Source: Actinomycetes bacterium (GTDB taxonomy: Bacteria > Actinomycetota > Acidimicrobiia > Acidimicrobiales > Acidimicrobiaceae). Taken from it: a stretch of DNA of 63,163 nt. Under the pieces are notes generated by a model. It saw nothing but the letters and a program-made list of their open reading frames with translations. It was not told the origin of the DNA and searched no databases. The stretch is from the NCBI GenBank assembly GCA_021850605.1, contig JAJZLQ010000036.1, positions 1-63,163 on the forward strand, read 5' to 3'. Both the position numbers and the translations under genes were made by a program. Of this stretch, positions 51,841-60,864 are shown piece by piece; the stretch's first letter is position 1; each line of letters begins with the position of its first letter.

Positions 51841-53419
51841 CTGTCGCCGGGTCGAGCCGGGAAGCGAGGTCGAAGTCCGGGTCTGCCTTCGCGCGAGCCG
51901 GCAAGGCGATAAGGGCGATCAGGGCACCGGCGAAGGCGGTTCCGACCGAGACCCACATGGTGGTGCCGAAGCCCGACATGAAGCTGGACTTGGCGGCTTG
52001 CGCCAAGGCGGAGCCGTAGACCGCGGGCAGCCTGGTGGCCACTTGCAGTGCCGTGCCCAGCGATGACTTCGCCGCGGCCGCGAGCGGCGCAGGAAGGAGG
52101 GAAAACCCTTGCGCTGCAACCAGATGGCTGCGGTAGGCGGTGTTGAGCACGCTTCCCATCACAGCCACGCCCATTGCTCCACCCACCTGGATGAGTGTGC
52201 CGTTGGTGGCGGAGCCCACCCCGGCCTGGGCGCGCGGAACCGATCCCATGACCGACTCGGCGGCGGGAGGCATGGTGAAGGCAAGGCCGATTCCGACCAG
52301 GGCCAGAGGCACCTCGATGGCCAGTAGCGAAGTATTGGTGTGGTAGTGGCCCAGGAAGACCGCCCCCACCGCCGCGAGCGCCAGGCCGAAGGCCACGGTG
52401 ATCTTGGTGCCTATGCGGTGGGCGACGATGGCACTGAGCGGCGCGAAGACCAATAGGGCGCCGGCCAGCCCGAGAAGCAGCTCGCCCGAGCGCAGGGGGG
52501 AGTAGCCGCGCACGAACTGAAGGTATTGGGTAAGAAGGAACGAGGCGCCCATGAGGGAGAAAAAGACAATGGCGATGGAGGTGGCCGCCACCGAGAAGCG
52601 CCGGTTCTCGAAAAAGGCGAGACGCAGCATGGGGTGGCTGCTCTTGGACTCCACGACGAGGAAGGCCACCAGCAGAACGATGCCAGCCGCGAATGCCCCC
52701 AGGGTGGAGGTCGAGGTCCATCCCTTGTTCGGGGCTTCGATAATGGCCCAGATGATGGTGCCCAGAGCTCCGATCGACAGGATCGATCCGAGTGGGTCGG
52801 GCTTGGTGATACCCGGGTCGACCGAATTGGGGACCAGGAAGAAGGCTGCGATCAGCCCAAGTGCCACCACTGGTGCGTTGACCAGGAAGACCGAGCCCCA
52901 CCAGTAGTGATCGAGAAGCCAGCCGCCGGCGATCGGCCCAAGTGCCACACCAAGCCCGGATGATCCCGACCAGATGGCGATGGCCCGTGCACGCTCGCGC
53001 GGGACAATGAAGACGTTCGTAATGATGGAGAGCGTCGCGGGCATGGCCATTGCGCCACCGATGCCCATGAAGGCCCTGGTGGCAATGAGCATGTTGGAAC
53101 TGCCGGAGAATGCCGATGCCACCGAGCCGGCACCGAAGACGGCCAGACCGGCCATGAAGACCCACTTGCGTCCCAGGCGGTCGCCGAGGCTGCCGCCGGT
53201 CAGCAGCAGGCCGGCAAAGACGAGGATGTAGGAGTCCACGATCCACTGCAGCTGAGAGGAGCTGGAGTGAAGGTCGCGTACCAAGGTTGGCAGCGCGACG
53301 TTCAGGATCGTGTTGTCAAGGTTCAACATGATGATACTGATGGAGAGGACGGCGAGCGTTCCCCACCGAAGGCGGCTGGAGCGCGCGTCCCCGACGGGCA
53401 TCTCAGGGAAATCTGTCAT
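51812..53419 (-). CDS. MFS drug efflux transporter, DHA2 (14-TM EmrB/QacA) family
   Basis: 535 residues from the ATG at 53419 (frame open to 53482). Fourteen predicted membrane segments. The family marks are LDNTILNVALPTLVRDL, with the membrane-embedded Asp of QacA-type pumps, WIVDSYILVFAGLLLTGGSL, and the motif A-like GSLGDRLGRKWVF. Motif C-like glycine/proline-rich GLGVALGPIAGG follows. It exports hydrophobic or cationic toxicants by proton antiport. It is inserted between lysA and hom and paired with a tetR gene. Confidence 0.92.
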   Translation of the reverse strand: MTDFPEMPVGDARSSRLRWGTLAVLSISIIMLNLDNTILNVALPTLVRDLHSSSSQLQWIVDSYILVFAGLLLTGGSLGDRLGRKWVFMAGLAVFGAGSVASAFSGSSNMLIATRAFMGIGGAMAMPATLSIITNVFIVPRERARAIAIWSGSSGLGVALGPIAGGWLLDHYWWGSVFLVNAPVVALGLIAAFFLVPNSVDPGITKPDPLGSILSIGALGTIIWAIIEAPNKGWTSTSTLGAFAAGIVLLVAFLVVESKSSHPMLRLAFFENRRFSVAATSIAIVFFSLMGASFLLTQYLQFVRGYSPLRSGELLLGLAGALLVFAPLSAIVAHRIGTKITVAFGLALAAVGAVFLGHYHTNTSLLAIEVPLALVGIGLAFTMPPAAESVMGSVPRAQAGVGSATNGTLIQVGGAMGVAVMGSVLNTAYRSHLVAAQGFSLLPAPLAAAAKSSLGTALQVATRLPAVYGSALAQAAKSSFMSGFGTTMWVSVGTAFAGALIALIALPARAKADPDFDLASRLDPATDAGKGVARG

Positions 53420-53421
53420 AG

Positions 53422-53451
53422 TATTTATGCTACATACCTGTCCCATAAATA
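53422..53451 (-). promoter_or_regulatory. Candidate TetR operator ahead of the MFS gene
   Basis: TATTTATG (53422-53429) and its exact complement CATAAATA (53444-53451) form an inverted repeat with a 14-base spacer, directly upstream of the transporter start. It is AT-rich in a GC-rich genome and sits where the promoter should be, which fits autoregulation by the linked TetR. Confidence 0.5.
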
Positions 53452-53491
53452 AAGGGCCAGGCTCAGGCGTGACATGGGTCACAGGCGATCC

Positions 53492-54772
53492 TCAGAGGTC
53501 GAGACGCACCATGTCCTCGAAGCTCTCTCCCCGCACGGCCAAACGGGCACCCTCCCGGTCCACAAACACCACGGGGGGTCGCGGAACGCGGTTGTAGTTG
53601 GACGCCATCGAATAGCCGTATGCTCCGGTCACCGGGGTCGCCAGGAGATCCCCCTCGGCAAGGGAGGAAGGCAGCCAGGCATCGCGGATGAGCACGTCAC
53701 CGCTCTCGCAATGCTTGCCCACCACCGTGGCAATCTGATCACGCTCGGCATCCGCCGCCTCTGGCATGAAGGCCTCGTAGCCGCTGCCATACAGAACCGG
53801 GCGCGGGTTGTCACTCATACCTCCGTCGACTGAAACGTAGGTCCGCAACCCTTCGAGCCTTTTAATGGTCCCCACCCGGTAGACGGTCATCGCCGACTGG
53901 GCAACGAGCGAGCGGCCGGGTTCAACCATAACCCGGACCTCCCTGTCGATCCCGTTTCGCTCGAGCGCTGCGAAGAGCTGGGTGGCCCATGCGTCGAAGC
54001 CCGGGTTCTCCTCACCTGCCACGTAAGCCACGCCCAAGCCTCCTCCGAGGTTCAAGATCCGCGGCGAATGTTCCTGCACCAGCACCGCCAGCGCATCCAC
54101 CTCCTTGGCGTAGGAGTCAAGCAGGAAGATCTGGGACCCGATGTGGGCATGAATTCCCTGAAAATCGAGCCACGACGAAGATCGAACTGCTCGCAGCGCC
54201 TCCTCGGCGGCACCCGATGTCACCGAGAAGCCGAACTTGGAATCCTCCTGCCCGGTCATGATGTACTCGTGTGTATGCGCCTCGACTCCCGGGGTGACCC
54301 TGACCAGGACCGGCTGCCGCCTGCCGGCTGCCTTGGCGGCGCGCTCGAGCCGGGCAATCTCAGCCAGGGAATCGATGACGAACAGCCCCACGCCGGCCGC
54401 AACACCGTATTCAATCTCCGCCTCGGACTTGTTGTTGCCGTGAAAGACGATCCGCGCAGGGTCGAAGCCTGCGGAGAGGGCGACATGGAGCTCGCCTCCC
54501 GAGGCGACGTCCATGTGCACGCCGAGCGAGTCCATCATACGTGCCAGCTCGCGGCAGAGGAAGGCCTTGGAGGCGTACGCCACCTGCCACTCTGTTGCCT
54601 GGACAGCAGCGGTCACCTCGGCACGGATGTGTTCGGCGTCATAGACGAAGAGCGGCGTTCCGAATTCCTCAGCCAGCTCCGCAACCGCAATGCGGTGAAT
54701 AAACGCCCTGCCGTCACGAATGGAGACCCCCCGCGAGAGCAGCCTCGGGCTTATGGGAGATCGGGTGCTCAT
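53492..54772 (-). CDS. lysA: Diaminopimelate decarboxylase
   Basis: The last step of lysine synthesis, from meso-diaminopimelate. 426 residues from the ATG at 54772. An alanine-racemase-type PLP barrel: K69 in VAYASKAFLCREL binds PLP, HIGSQI is the substrate loop, GGGLGVAYVAGEEN the phosphate loop, and CESGD carries the partner-subunit cysteine. Directly after argS (28-base gap), as in most actinobacteria. Confidence 0.96.
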   Translation of the reverse strand: MSTRSPISPRLLSRGVSIRDGRAFIHRIAVAELAEEFGTPLFVYDAEHIRAEVTAAVQATEWQVAYASKAFLCRELARMMDSLGVHMDVASGGELHVALSAGFDPARIVFHGNNKSEAEIEYGVAAGVGLFVIDSLAEIARLERAAKAAGRRQPVLVRVTPGVEAHTHEYIMTGQEDSKFGFSVTSGAAEEALRAVRSSSWLDFQGIHAHIGSQIFLLDSYAKEVDALAVLVQEHSPRILNLGGGLGVAYVAGEENPGFDAWATQLFAALERNGIDREVRVMVEPGRSLVAQSAMTVYRVGTIKRLEGLRTYVSVDGGMSDNPRPVLYGSGYEAFMPEAADAERDQIATVVGKHCESGDVLIRDAWLPSSLAEGDLLATPVTGAYGYSMASNYNRVPRPPVVFVDREGARLAVRGESFEDMVRLDL

Positions 54773-54800
54773 CGGCGGCGCCTCGAGGAGCTGAATGGGT

Positions 54801-56420
54801 TCACATCTGCTCCGGGGCGTGAACCCCCAGTAAGCCCAGCACCACCTGGATGGAGACGCGCGAAGAGTCCACCAGGAGAAGGCGTGCGGCGGTAATCTCG
54901 GGGCCCTCTCCAAGGATGGAGCAGTCGTGGTAGAAGCCGTGGAAGGCGCTGGCGAACTCCTTGAGCCAACCCACCAGCTTGTGCGGGGCTCGCTCCATGG
55001 CCGCATTGGCAATTAGTTCATCCAGGCGCGCCTGCACCCTGAGCAGCTCGATTTCCCGCGGATGCACCAGCAAGGTCAGGTCAGCCTCGGCAAGATTGGG
55101 CTCGGGAATCTTGCGCTCCCTGCGCATCCGCTCGATAGCAGCCATGCGGGCGTGCGCGTACTGGATGTAATACACGGGATTGTCCATCGACTTGGCGGTC
55201 ACCTGCTCTATGTCGATAGTGCTCGCGCGGTCGATGGAGCTCTGTAGCGAGAGAAGACGCACCGCGGACGCCCCGATCATCTCGACCAATTCGGCCAGGT
55301 CGACCACGTTCCCCTTGCGCTTGGAGAACTTGACCCGCTCACCACCCTGCTGGAGCGAGACCATCTGGCCGAGCAGTATCTCCAGACGAGAACGATCGCA
55401 CCCCAGGGCCTCCACTGCCGCAAACAGGCTTGGCACCTGGCCCTGGTGGTCCGCGCCGAAGATGTCAATCACGTGTTCGAAGCCACGCACGACGAGCTTG
55501 TCGTAGTGATACGCGATGTCCCCGGCCAGGTAGGTGAAGTCACCGTTGGGCTTGGTCAGGTAGCGGTCGCGGGAATCGCCGAATCGTGTCGCCATGAACA
55601 GCTTCTGCCCCTCCACCTCCTCGATAACACCTCGCCGGTCCAGCACCGAGATCACATGGTCGACGGCTCCTGACTCCTCGATGGAGGCCTGCGAGTACCA
55701 GTTGTCGAATTCGATGCCCAGCTCTTCCAAGGAGAGGCGAATCACCTTGATGATCTCGTCCGCCGCGAACCTGCCGATTGCGGTGACGTTCTTCTCGCCG
55801 TGGTATCGGGCTGCCAGCGCCTGCACGTACTCTCCGCGATAGCCCCCCTCGGGAACCTCACGTCCCTCCATCACCGCCAGAAGCGACTCGCCCAGCTGGC
55901 GTATCTGGCCTCCGGTGTCGTTCACGTAATACTCGGTGGAAACTTCGTAGCCCACGAAGCGCAGGAGCCTGCCGAGGGCGTCACCATAGGATGCCCACCA
56001 ACCGTTTCCGACGTGAAGTGGCCCGGTTGGGTTGGCCGATACGTACTCCAGAAGCAGCGACTGCCCCTTGCCGACGTCGGTGCGTGCATAGGTGGCGACT
56101 CCCATGGTCACCGCAAGGCGAATCTCCTCGTACAGCCACTCACGGCTGCAGCGGAAGTTGAGGAAGCCGGGACCCGCGACCTCGACATCGTCCACATAGC
56201 GGGAGGTGAGGCCGGAGATGGCACCTGCCAGGTCTGTGGCGATCTGGCGCGGCGACAGCCCGAGGCTCTTTGAGGCGACCATAGCGAAGTTGGTGGTGAA
56301 ATCCCCGAATTCCGGGCGCACCGCTTCGGTGAGCTGGTACCCGGCTCCGGCATCATCCCAGCCGAGCTGCCGCACCGCTTCGGCAATCAATTGCGAAATA
56401 TGTTCCTTGACGTTGATCAC
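54801..56420 (-). CDS. argS: Arginyl-tRNA synthetase
   Basis: A class I synthetase, 539 residues. The N-terminal Add1 tRNA-binding domain is followed by the HIGH-type motif NPTGPLHVGNG, and the KMSKS equivalent is KFSKRKGN. The C-terminal anticodon-binding domain ends PEQM. The first gene of the argS-lysA block, divergent from the methyltransferase gene with a 117-base gap. Confidence 0.96.
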   Translation of the reverse strand: MINVKEHISQLIAEAVRQLGWDDAGAGYQLTEAVRPEFGDFTTNFAMVASKSLGLSPRQIATDLAGAISGLTSRYVDDVEVAGPGFLNFRCSREWLYEEIRLAVTMGVATYARTDVGKGQSLLLEYVSANPTGPLHVGNGWWASYGDALGRLLRFVGYEVSTEYYVNDTGGQIRQLGESLLAVMEGREVPEGGYRGEYVQALAARYHGEKNVTAIGRFAADEIIKVIRLSLEELGIEFDNWYSQASIEESGAVDHVISVLDRRGVIEEVEGQKLFMATRFGDSRDRYLTKPNGDFTYLAGDIAYHYDKLVVRGFEHVIDIFGADHQGQVPSLFAAVEALGCDRSRLEILLGQMVSLQQGGERVKFSKRKGNVVDLAELVEMIGASAVRLLSLQSSIDRASTIDIEQVTAKSMDNPVYYIQYAHARMAAIERMRRERKIPEPNLAEADLTLLVHPREIELLRVQARLDELIANAAMERAPHKLVGWLKEFASAFHGFYHDCSILGEGPEITAARLLLVDSSRVSIQVVLGLLGVHAPEQM

Positions 56421-56537
56421 ACCGGGAAACTCCTGCGGACTGGTTTAGGGAAATCATCCTAACTGATGCCGCCGCTAGCAGGGAATCCTCCTGTGGTCGA
56501 CTACAAGCTTGGCGTCGGTACTTGGTAGCCTTTTGCC
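56421..56537. other. Divergent promoter region argS / methyltransferase
   Basis: 117 bases between divergent starts. It must hold promoters for both genes. A CCTAACTGATGCC stretch and an AT-rich TAGGGAAATCATCC lie near argS, but no clear hexamer pairs are seen. Confidence 0.35.
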
Positions 56538-57287
56538 ATGGCCCACTCCTGGCAAGCAACCAAGTACGATGAGATTTTCCTGCCCCACCAGTCCTGGGGG
56601 AACGAGCTCATCGCACAGCTGCGGTTGACGGGGGGAGAGACGGTACTGGACGCGGGCGCGGGAACCGGACGCGATGCGCTCAAGCTGGCCTCCCGATTGC
56701 CCCAGGGGCGGGTGCTGGCACTCGAGGCCTCGCCAACCATGCTGGACCGGCTGCACGAGAAAGTCGCCGCCTCCGGACTGCCGGTGAGCGTAGTCGAGGC
56801 CGACCTCCTCCAGCCACTTCCAATCAAGACGCCAGTCGACGCCACGATCAGCGTTGCGACGTTCCACTGGCTCCACGACCATAAGGCGGCCTTCTCCAAC
56901 ATCGCCAACGTCATGAAGGAGGGAGCGCCGCTGTTGGCGGACTGCGGAGGAAGGGGCAACGTAGAACGGGTTAAGAGCGCGTTCCGCGCCGCCACAGGGC
57001 GCGATCCTGATGGTGGACTCCCCTGGAACTTCGCCGGCCCCGAGGAGACGGCGGAGAACCTCGCCGCGGCAGGCTTCGAAGTCATCGACGTCCGGCTGGT
57101 CCGCGACACCATTATCTTCCATGACCAGGAGGAGCATGCGGCATTCCTCTACACCATCGTGCTCGGGCCCCAGCTCGAAGGGTTTCCCCCCGAGGATCGA
57201 GGCGAGGTGGCCGCGATGGTCTCCGGGGCGATGGGTGAGTGGGTGGTCGATTACGTTCGTCTAAAGATCAGTGCGCGCAAGGCTTAG
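56538..57287 (+). CDS. SAM-dependent methyltransferase, class I
   Basis: 249 residues. Motif I is VLDAGAGTGRDALKLA, followed by LALEASPTMLDRLHEKVAA, the acidic end of strand 2, and VDATISVATFHWLHDH near motif IV. The HWLHD region resembles trans-aconitate 2-methyltransferase and related small-molecule methyltransferases. The substrate is not indicated; no pathway neighbour is present. Confidence 0.85.
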   Translation: MAHSWQATKYDEIFLPHQSWGNELIAQLRLTGGETVLDAGAGTGRDALKLASRLPQGRVLALEASPTMLDRLHEKVAASGLPVSVVEADLLQPLPIKTPVDATISVATFHWLHDHKAAFSNIANVMKEGAPLLADCGGRGNVERVKSAFRAATGRDPDGGLPWNFAGPEETAENLAAAGFEVIDVRLVRDTIIFHDQEEHAAFLYTIVLGPQLEGFPPEDRGEVAAMVSGAMGEWVVDYVRLKISARKA

Positions 57288-57354
57288 CCGCCCATAGTCC
57301 CGAAGGCGCTGAGCCGCTTAGACTGGCGTAACGTCGCCAGACCAGGGCGGAATC

Positions 57355-57426
57355 GCCCCCGTAGCTCAGGGGATAGAGCACCGGCCTCCGGAGCCGGGTG
57401 CGCAGGTTCGAATCCTGCCGGGGGCG
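57355..57426 (+). tRNA. trnR: tRNA-Arg (anticodon CCG)
   Basis: GCCCCCG pairs with CGGGGGC; D-arm GCTC/GAGC; anticodon stem CCGGC/GCCGG with loop CTCCGGA; T-arm GCAGG-TTCGAAT-CCTGC. The discriminator is G and the next bases are CCC, so CCA is not encoded. The 3' end abuts a decayed serine recombinase gene, so it probably served as an attachment site. Confidence 0.95.
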
Positions 57427-57430
57427 CCCA

Positions 57431-57939
57431 ACCAGCCAGGGCGCGAACATTCAGGTCCGCGCCGCCTGGCACGCGGAACCACGGCACAACGCGGTCACGA
57501 CCCTCGACGCGGATCTCGTGGATCAGCACGTGAAGGAGCACCTTACAGGCCGGCACGGCACCGCGTTCGATGTGGTGCAGCATCAAGGCGATATCGCAGG
57601 AGTCGGCGGATCTAGCCCCGGCGCATTCCATGGCGGCGACTAGTCGCCAATTCCAGGAACGGTGGTCGCGCAACTTGGTCCCGGGGGGGCCGAGACGGCC
57701 TTGTCGAACAAGTCTGTGTGCACGCAGGTTTGGAAGAGCACGTCAGGGTTCTTTTGCCGATAGGCGTTCGGCACCGCAGTACCTCGTGCTGTAGCGCTGG
57801 CAGGTGAAGCACATGTAATACCGATACCGGTTGCCGACGACCGAGGTCACGACGTAGTTCTTGCTGCAGCGGGCACAGACGACACGAGGCCGCCCAGGAG
57901 TAAAGGGACGTCGCCGCGGTGCTTGGCGTGGCCCGGCTT
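57431..57939 (-). pseudogene. Large serine recombinase (integrase) remnant, C-terminal part, frameshifted
   Basis: Two segments on the minus strand in different frames. The first (about 57740-57920) reads RVVCARCSKNYVVTSVVGNR then YRYYMCFTCQRYSTRYC, the recombinase zinc-ribbon with its four cysteines, and ends at a stop. After a frame change DVLFQTCVHTDLFDKAVS follows. A third segment reads VLLHVLIHEIRVEGRDRVV and PWFRVPGG down to NVRALAG, which ends at 57431, one codon from the tRNA-Arg 3' end. The catalytic serine domain is missing. It marks an integrative element that once sat in tRNA-Arg. Confidence 0.7.
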
Positions 57940-58456
57940 GCGAGCGGACTTCTCGAAGGCGGGCCCCATGTCCATCGAGATCGCCGTGATCGCCGCCGAA
58001 CGCTCTTCGCCCAGCTCGTCAAAGAAGCAGTCCAGGGTGGCGGTGTCCTTTCCCTCCTTGCCCCAGACGAACTTGCCGGTTTGGTTGTTCGACACCAGGG
58101 TGAGGTAGGAGTGGCCCTTGCGCCAGGAGACCTCATCGGCGCCGCAGACGAAAAGGTTGTCGAGGCGCGCGGGGTCAAGCCCGGTTGCCGTCACCCGCTC
58201 GATGATCCGTCCGGTCGTGTCCCAGTCGATGCGTACCAGCCAGCAGAGCGCGGTCTTGTCCATGGCTGTCGCCAACCACCCGACCAGGTCCTCGAAGTCC
58301 CGGGTGAAGTGCGATCCCGCACGGGCGAATGGCACCCCCTCGGTGCGGATCCCGTGAGTGGGACACTCGATCCGGCGCAGGTCGGCTCGCACCTCCAAGC
58401 GCCACCGGCCGAGATCGAGGTGGCGCCAGGACGAGGAGACCGGGCGGGAGCGAGTC
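57940..58456 (-). pseudogene. ISL3-family transposase fragment
   Basis: The reading frame (from about 58450, no proper start) gives RPVSSSWRHLDLGRWRLEV, IECPTHGIRTEGVPFARAG, CGADEVSWRKGHSYLTLVSN and ITAISMDMGPAFEKSAR, matching ISL3 (IS204/IS1001/IS1096/IS1165) transposases around their first two catalytic acidic residues. The N-terminal zinc finger, third acidic residue and C-terminal half are missing. It is joined at its 3' end directly to the recombinase remnant and bounded on the other side by an intact acetyltransferase stop. Confidence 0.72.
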
Positions 58457-59035
58457 TCAGCGCGACGGAACCGGCCCGGACGTCGGCCGCCACTCTCGCC
58501 TGATCAGCCCGTAGACCCACGAGTCAGAAAACTCGCCATTCACGATGCAGTCTTCGCGCAAGGTGCCTTCACGTACGAATCCGAGCTTCTCCAGTACGCG
58601 CGCGGATGCCAGGTTGCGCGTATCGGTCTCAGCCTGCACCCGATTCAGGTCAATCGCATCGAACGCCCACTGCAGCAAAGCGCGTGCGGCCTCGGTGGCG
58701 TAGCCCTGGCCCCAAGCAGCATCCCCGTAGCAGTAACCCAGGGACGCGCTGAGGAAGTCCGGATTCCACCGGGACAGACTGCACCAGCCAATGAATTTCC
58801 CGTCACCGACACGATCCACGGCCAGCCGTGCCCCGGTGCCATCCTGGGCCATCTGCTTGCAAGCCAGGATGAACCGCTGGGCACGCTCGATATCGCTCCA
58901 TGGTGGAGCGTCCCAGTAGCGCAGCACGTAAGCGTTGGTGTGAAGCGCGAAGAGGTCGTTCGCATCATCCTCTTCGAAGGGACGCAGACGAAGGCGAGCC
59001 GTGTGCAGCGTGGGAGTTGGCAGCGAATCGGGCAT
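58457..59035 (-). CDS. RimJ/RimL-type GNAT N-acetyltransferase
   Basis: 192 residues from the second of two adjacent ATGs (59035), with AGGAGA five bases ahead. It has TARLRLRPFEEDDANDLFAL at the start, acetyl-CoA motif YCYGDAAWGQGYATEAARAL and NLASARVLEKLGFVREGTLR with the C-terminal arrangement of RimJ/L and YdaF-type enzymes. The acceptor may be a protein N-terminus or small amine. It is intact and next to the mobile-element remnants. Confidence 0.88.
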   Translation of the reverse strand: MPDSLPTPTLHTARLRLRPFEEDDANDLFALHTNAYVLRYWDAPPWSDIERAQRFILACKQMAQDGTGARLAVDRVGDGKFIGWCSLSRWNPDFLSASLGYCYGDAAWGQGYATEAARALLQWAFDAIDLNRVQAETDTRNLASARVLEKLGFVREGTLREDCIVNGEFSDSWVYGLIRREWRPTSGPVPSR

Positions 59036-59068
59036 CATGGTCTCCTGCGTGGTTGCCGGCGTCAACAA

Positions 59069-59381
59069 GCCGCCGGAGCCGGTCTTTCCAGTGGCTCCTC
59101 TCGCCGAACGGGTACAGCCACCTACCCGCTCATCGGCCGGACGAGGGCGCTTCAGCCAAATTGGTTAAACACCCAGTTTAGGTGAATAGTAGGTCCACCA
59201 CCAGGTTGAACAGCGCTCGCACCGTTGGGACTTGTCCGGCGCCACGCTTCTTCGCGCGGTTACGCACCCCTCGCCGGAGGAATTGGCATCGGGGTGCGCG
59301 CTTCACCGAGCAGCAGGAGCTCCTGGGGCTAGAGGCGTCATCGCCAACCCTTGATCGAAGAACCCGGAACGGCGAAGCCCC
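59069..59381. other. Intergenic region, acetyltransferase to LLM oxidoreductase
   Basis: About 310 bases with no supported gene; small frames on both strands look like noise. A TTGGTTAAACACCCAGTTTAGGTGAA stretch near 59160-59184 is AT-rich (in part AAACACCCAGTTTAGGTG) and could be an acetyltransferase promoter, but no clear hexamer pair is visible. Confidence 0.4.
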
Positions 59382-60203
59382 TCAGATCAGGTGGGCCAAT
59401 GCTCGCGCCCCGGGGAGGATGTCGTCGTCGCCCGAAAGCAGCTGAATTGCCACCTGGTCCGCGCCGGCCGCGAGATGGGCGCGCAACCCGTCCGCAACCG
59501 TCTCGGGTTCGCCATGGATGGCCAATGCGTCGATGAGTCGTTCGCTACCAGGGAAAGCGACGTCGTCCGAGTCGAACCCGATCCGGCGCAGGTTCGCCAC
59601 GTAGTTCGAGAGTCGCAGATAGGGGGCGACTCGCTCCCGGCCGAGTTGGCGCGCCCGGTCTGGGCGGGCGTCGATGACGACTTTCTGCTCGGTCACGAGC
59701 AGCGGGCCGGATCCCAGCCGGGCGCGGGCGCTGCGGGTGTGCTCGGGGGTGACGAGGTATGGTAGCGCGCCGGCGCTGCGGGTGCGAGCCAGGTCCAAGA
59801 CACGCGGTCCGAGCGCGGCCAGCACTCTGCGCTGCATCGGCACGCCCGCCCGGTCCAGCTCGTCAAGGTAGCCGACCAGCGCCTCGTAGGGTTTGCGATA
59901 GTCCGCATTGCTCTCCCGGTGTCCAGCACCGACCCCGAGAACGAACCGCCCTGGGTACTTCGCCTCCAGGCGGTGAAATGATTCTGCCACCGAGGCGGGG
60001 GGCGCGGTCCAGATATTTACGATGCTGGTGCCCACGACGAGTGTGTCGGTCGCCTCGAGCAGGGGATCGACCACGTCGAGCCCGGCCGAAGGAGATCCTC
60101 CGAGCCACAGCGTCGAATAGCCGAGTCGTTCCAGCTCCCGCGCGGCCTCCTGGCCGACGTTGCCATGGCGCACCCAGATCCCGGTTCTACCCAGCTTCTC
60201 CAT
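59382..60203 (-). CDS. LLM-class (luciferase-like) oxidoreductase, probably F420-dependent
   Basis: 273 residues, a TIM-barrel flavin-type protein. It has LGYSTLWLGGSPSAGLDVVD at the start, then VVGTSIVNIWTAPPASVAES and the segment RFVLGVGAGHRESNADYRKP, the hallmark of actinobacterial F420-dependent TIGR03620-like members. The C-terminus ends DQVAIQLLSGDDDILPG. The substrate is unknown. F420 use is inferred from family and lineage. Confidence 0.85.
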   Translation of the reverse strand: MEKLGRTGIWVRHGNVGQEAARELERLGYSTLWLGGSPSAGLDVVDPLLEATDTLVVGTSIVNIWTAPPASVAESFHRLEAKYPGRFVLGVGAGHRESNADYRKPYEALVGYLDELDRAGVPMQRRVLAALGPRVLDLARTRSAGALPYLVTPEHTRSARARLGSGPLLVTEQKVVIDARPDRARQLGRERVAPYLRLSNYVANLRRIGFDSDDVAFPGSERLIDALAIHGEPETVADGLRAHLAAGADQVAIQLLSGDDDILPGARALAHLI

Positions 60204-60519
60204 GATCCCTTCGAACTAATCAGGCAGCTCAGCTATTCCCGGTACTTGACCGAGGTGCCGAATCATACCGGTTCCCGGAGATCCCCAAGGCAACTTTGAG
60301 GGAGTACGGACCTGGTCCCTAAAACCTGCCGGCCCGTGGATTGCGCGGCGGGTCCGTCCCCTGCGCTCATTTCCTATGGCGCAGGCCTATTGGCTTGGAC
60401 CTGGAATGCAGGCACTCATGTATGGGTGACCGCCTTCCACCAGCATCCGTGCCCGACTCGCCGGGTTTCGTATTGGGACCGCTGGACGCAAAGCTAATGG
60501 TACCAGTATCATTAGTTCC
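60204..60519. other. Intergenic region upstream of gntR-like gene
   Basis: 316 bases between divergent genes. The last ~30 bases hold an inverted repeat described separately. The rest has no gene I can support and no clear promoter hexamers. Confidence 0.4.
60494..60515 (+). promoter_or_regulatory. Candidate GntR operator
   Basis: CTAATG (60494-60499) and CATTAG (60510-60515), an exact inverted repeat with a ten-base spacer containing GGTACC, four bases before the ATG of the gntR-like gene. Its position suggests autorepression of the two-gene operon. Confidence 0.5.
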
Positions 60520-60864
60520 ATGGAGTACCGCCTGGACCGATCCAGTCCCATGCCTCTGCACGAGCAGGCGGCGGCGGCCATTCGCCGAGCGATCGCCGAC
60601 GGGGAGGCCGGTCCCGGCGAGCGACTGCCATTGGCCAAGGACCTCGCGGCAATTATGGGCATCAACAAGAACACCGTCATCCGTGCCCTGCACCTCTTGC
60701 GAGACGAGGGGCTGCTCGAGTTCCGCCGCGGCCACGGGATCACCGTTGCCGGCACGCCCGAGAAAGGCGCTCTCCTGGCTCAGGTAAGAGACCTGGTGCG
60801 CGACGCGCGCCGGAAGGGCTACAAGAAGAGCGAGCTCATCGCCATGATCGAGGCCATACCCTGA
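60520..60864 (+). CDS. GntR-family regulator, YtrA-like
   Basis: 114 residues. The winged helix-turn-helix reads PLHEQAAAAIRRAIADGEAG, LPLAKDLAAIMGINKNTVIR and LHLLRDEGLLEFRRGHGITV; the ~35-residue C-terminal helix (VRDLVRDARRKGYKKSELIA) is the short dimerisation tail of the YtrA group. YtrA regulators usually precede ABC transporter genes; here the partner is a propeller protein whose ATG overlaps this stop (TGATG). Confidence 0.9.
   Translation: MEYRLDRSSPMPLHEQAAAAIRRAIADGEAGPGERLPLAKDLAAIMGINKNTVIRALHLLRDEGLLEFRRGHGITVAGTPEKGALLAQVRDLVRDARRKGYKKSELIAMIEAIP

Noticed and set aside
57284-57673. 129-residue minus-strand frame through tRNA-Arg as one intact gene
   Set aside because: Only its first part is recombinase remnant; the rest is the antisense of tRNA-Arg (the familiar GFEPAHPAPEAG-type translation) and not a real protein end.
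59182-59445. 87-residue plus-strand frame between the acetyltransferase and LLM genes
   Set aside because: No recognisable similarity, and it overlaps the 3' end of the LLM gene on the other strand.
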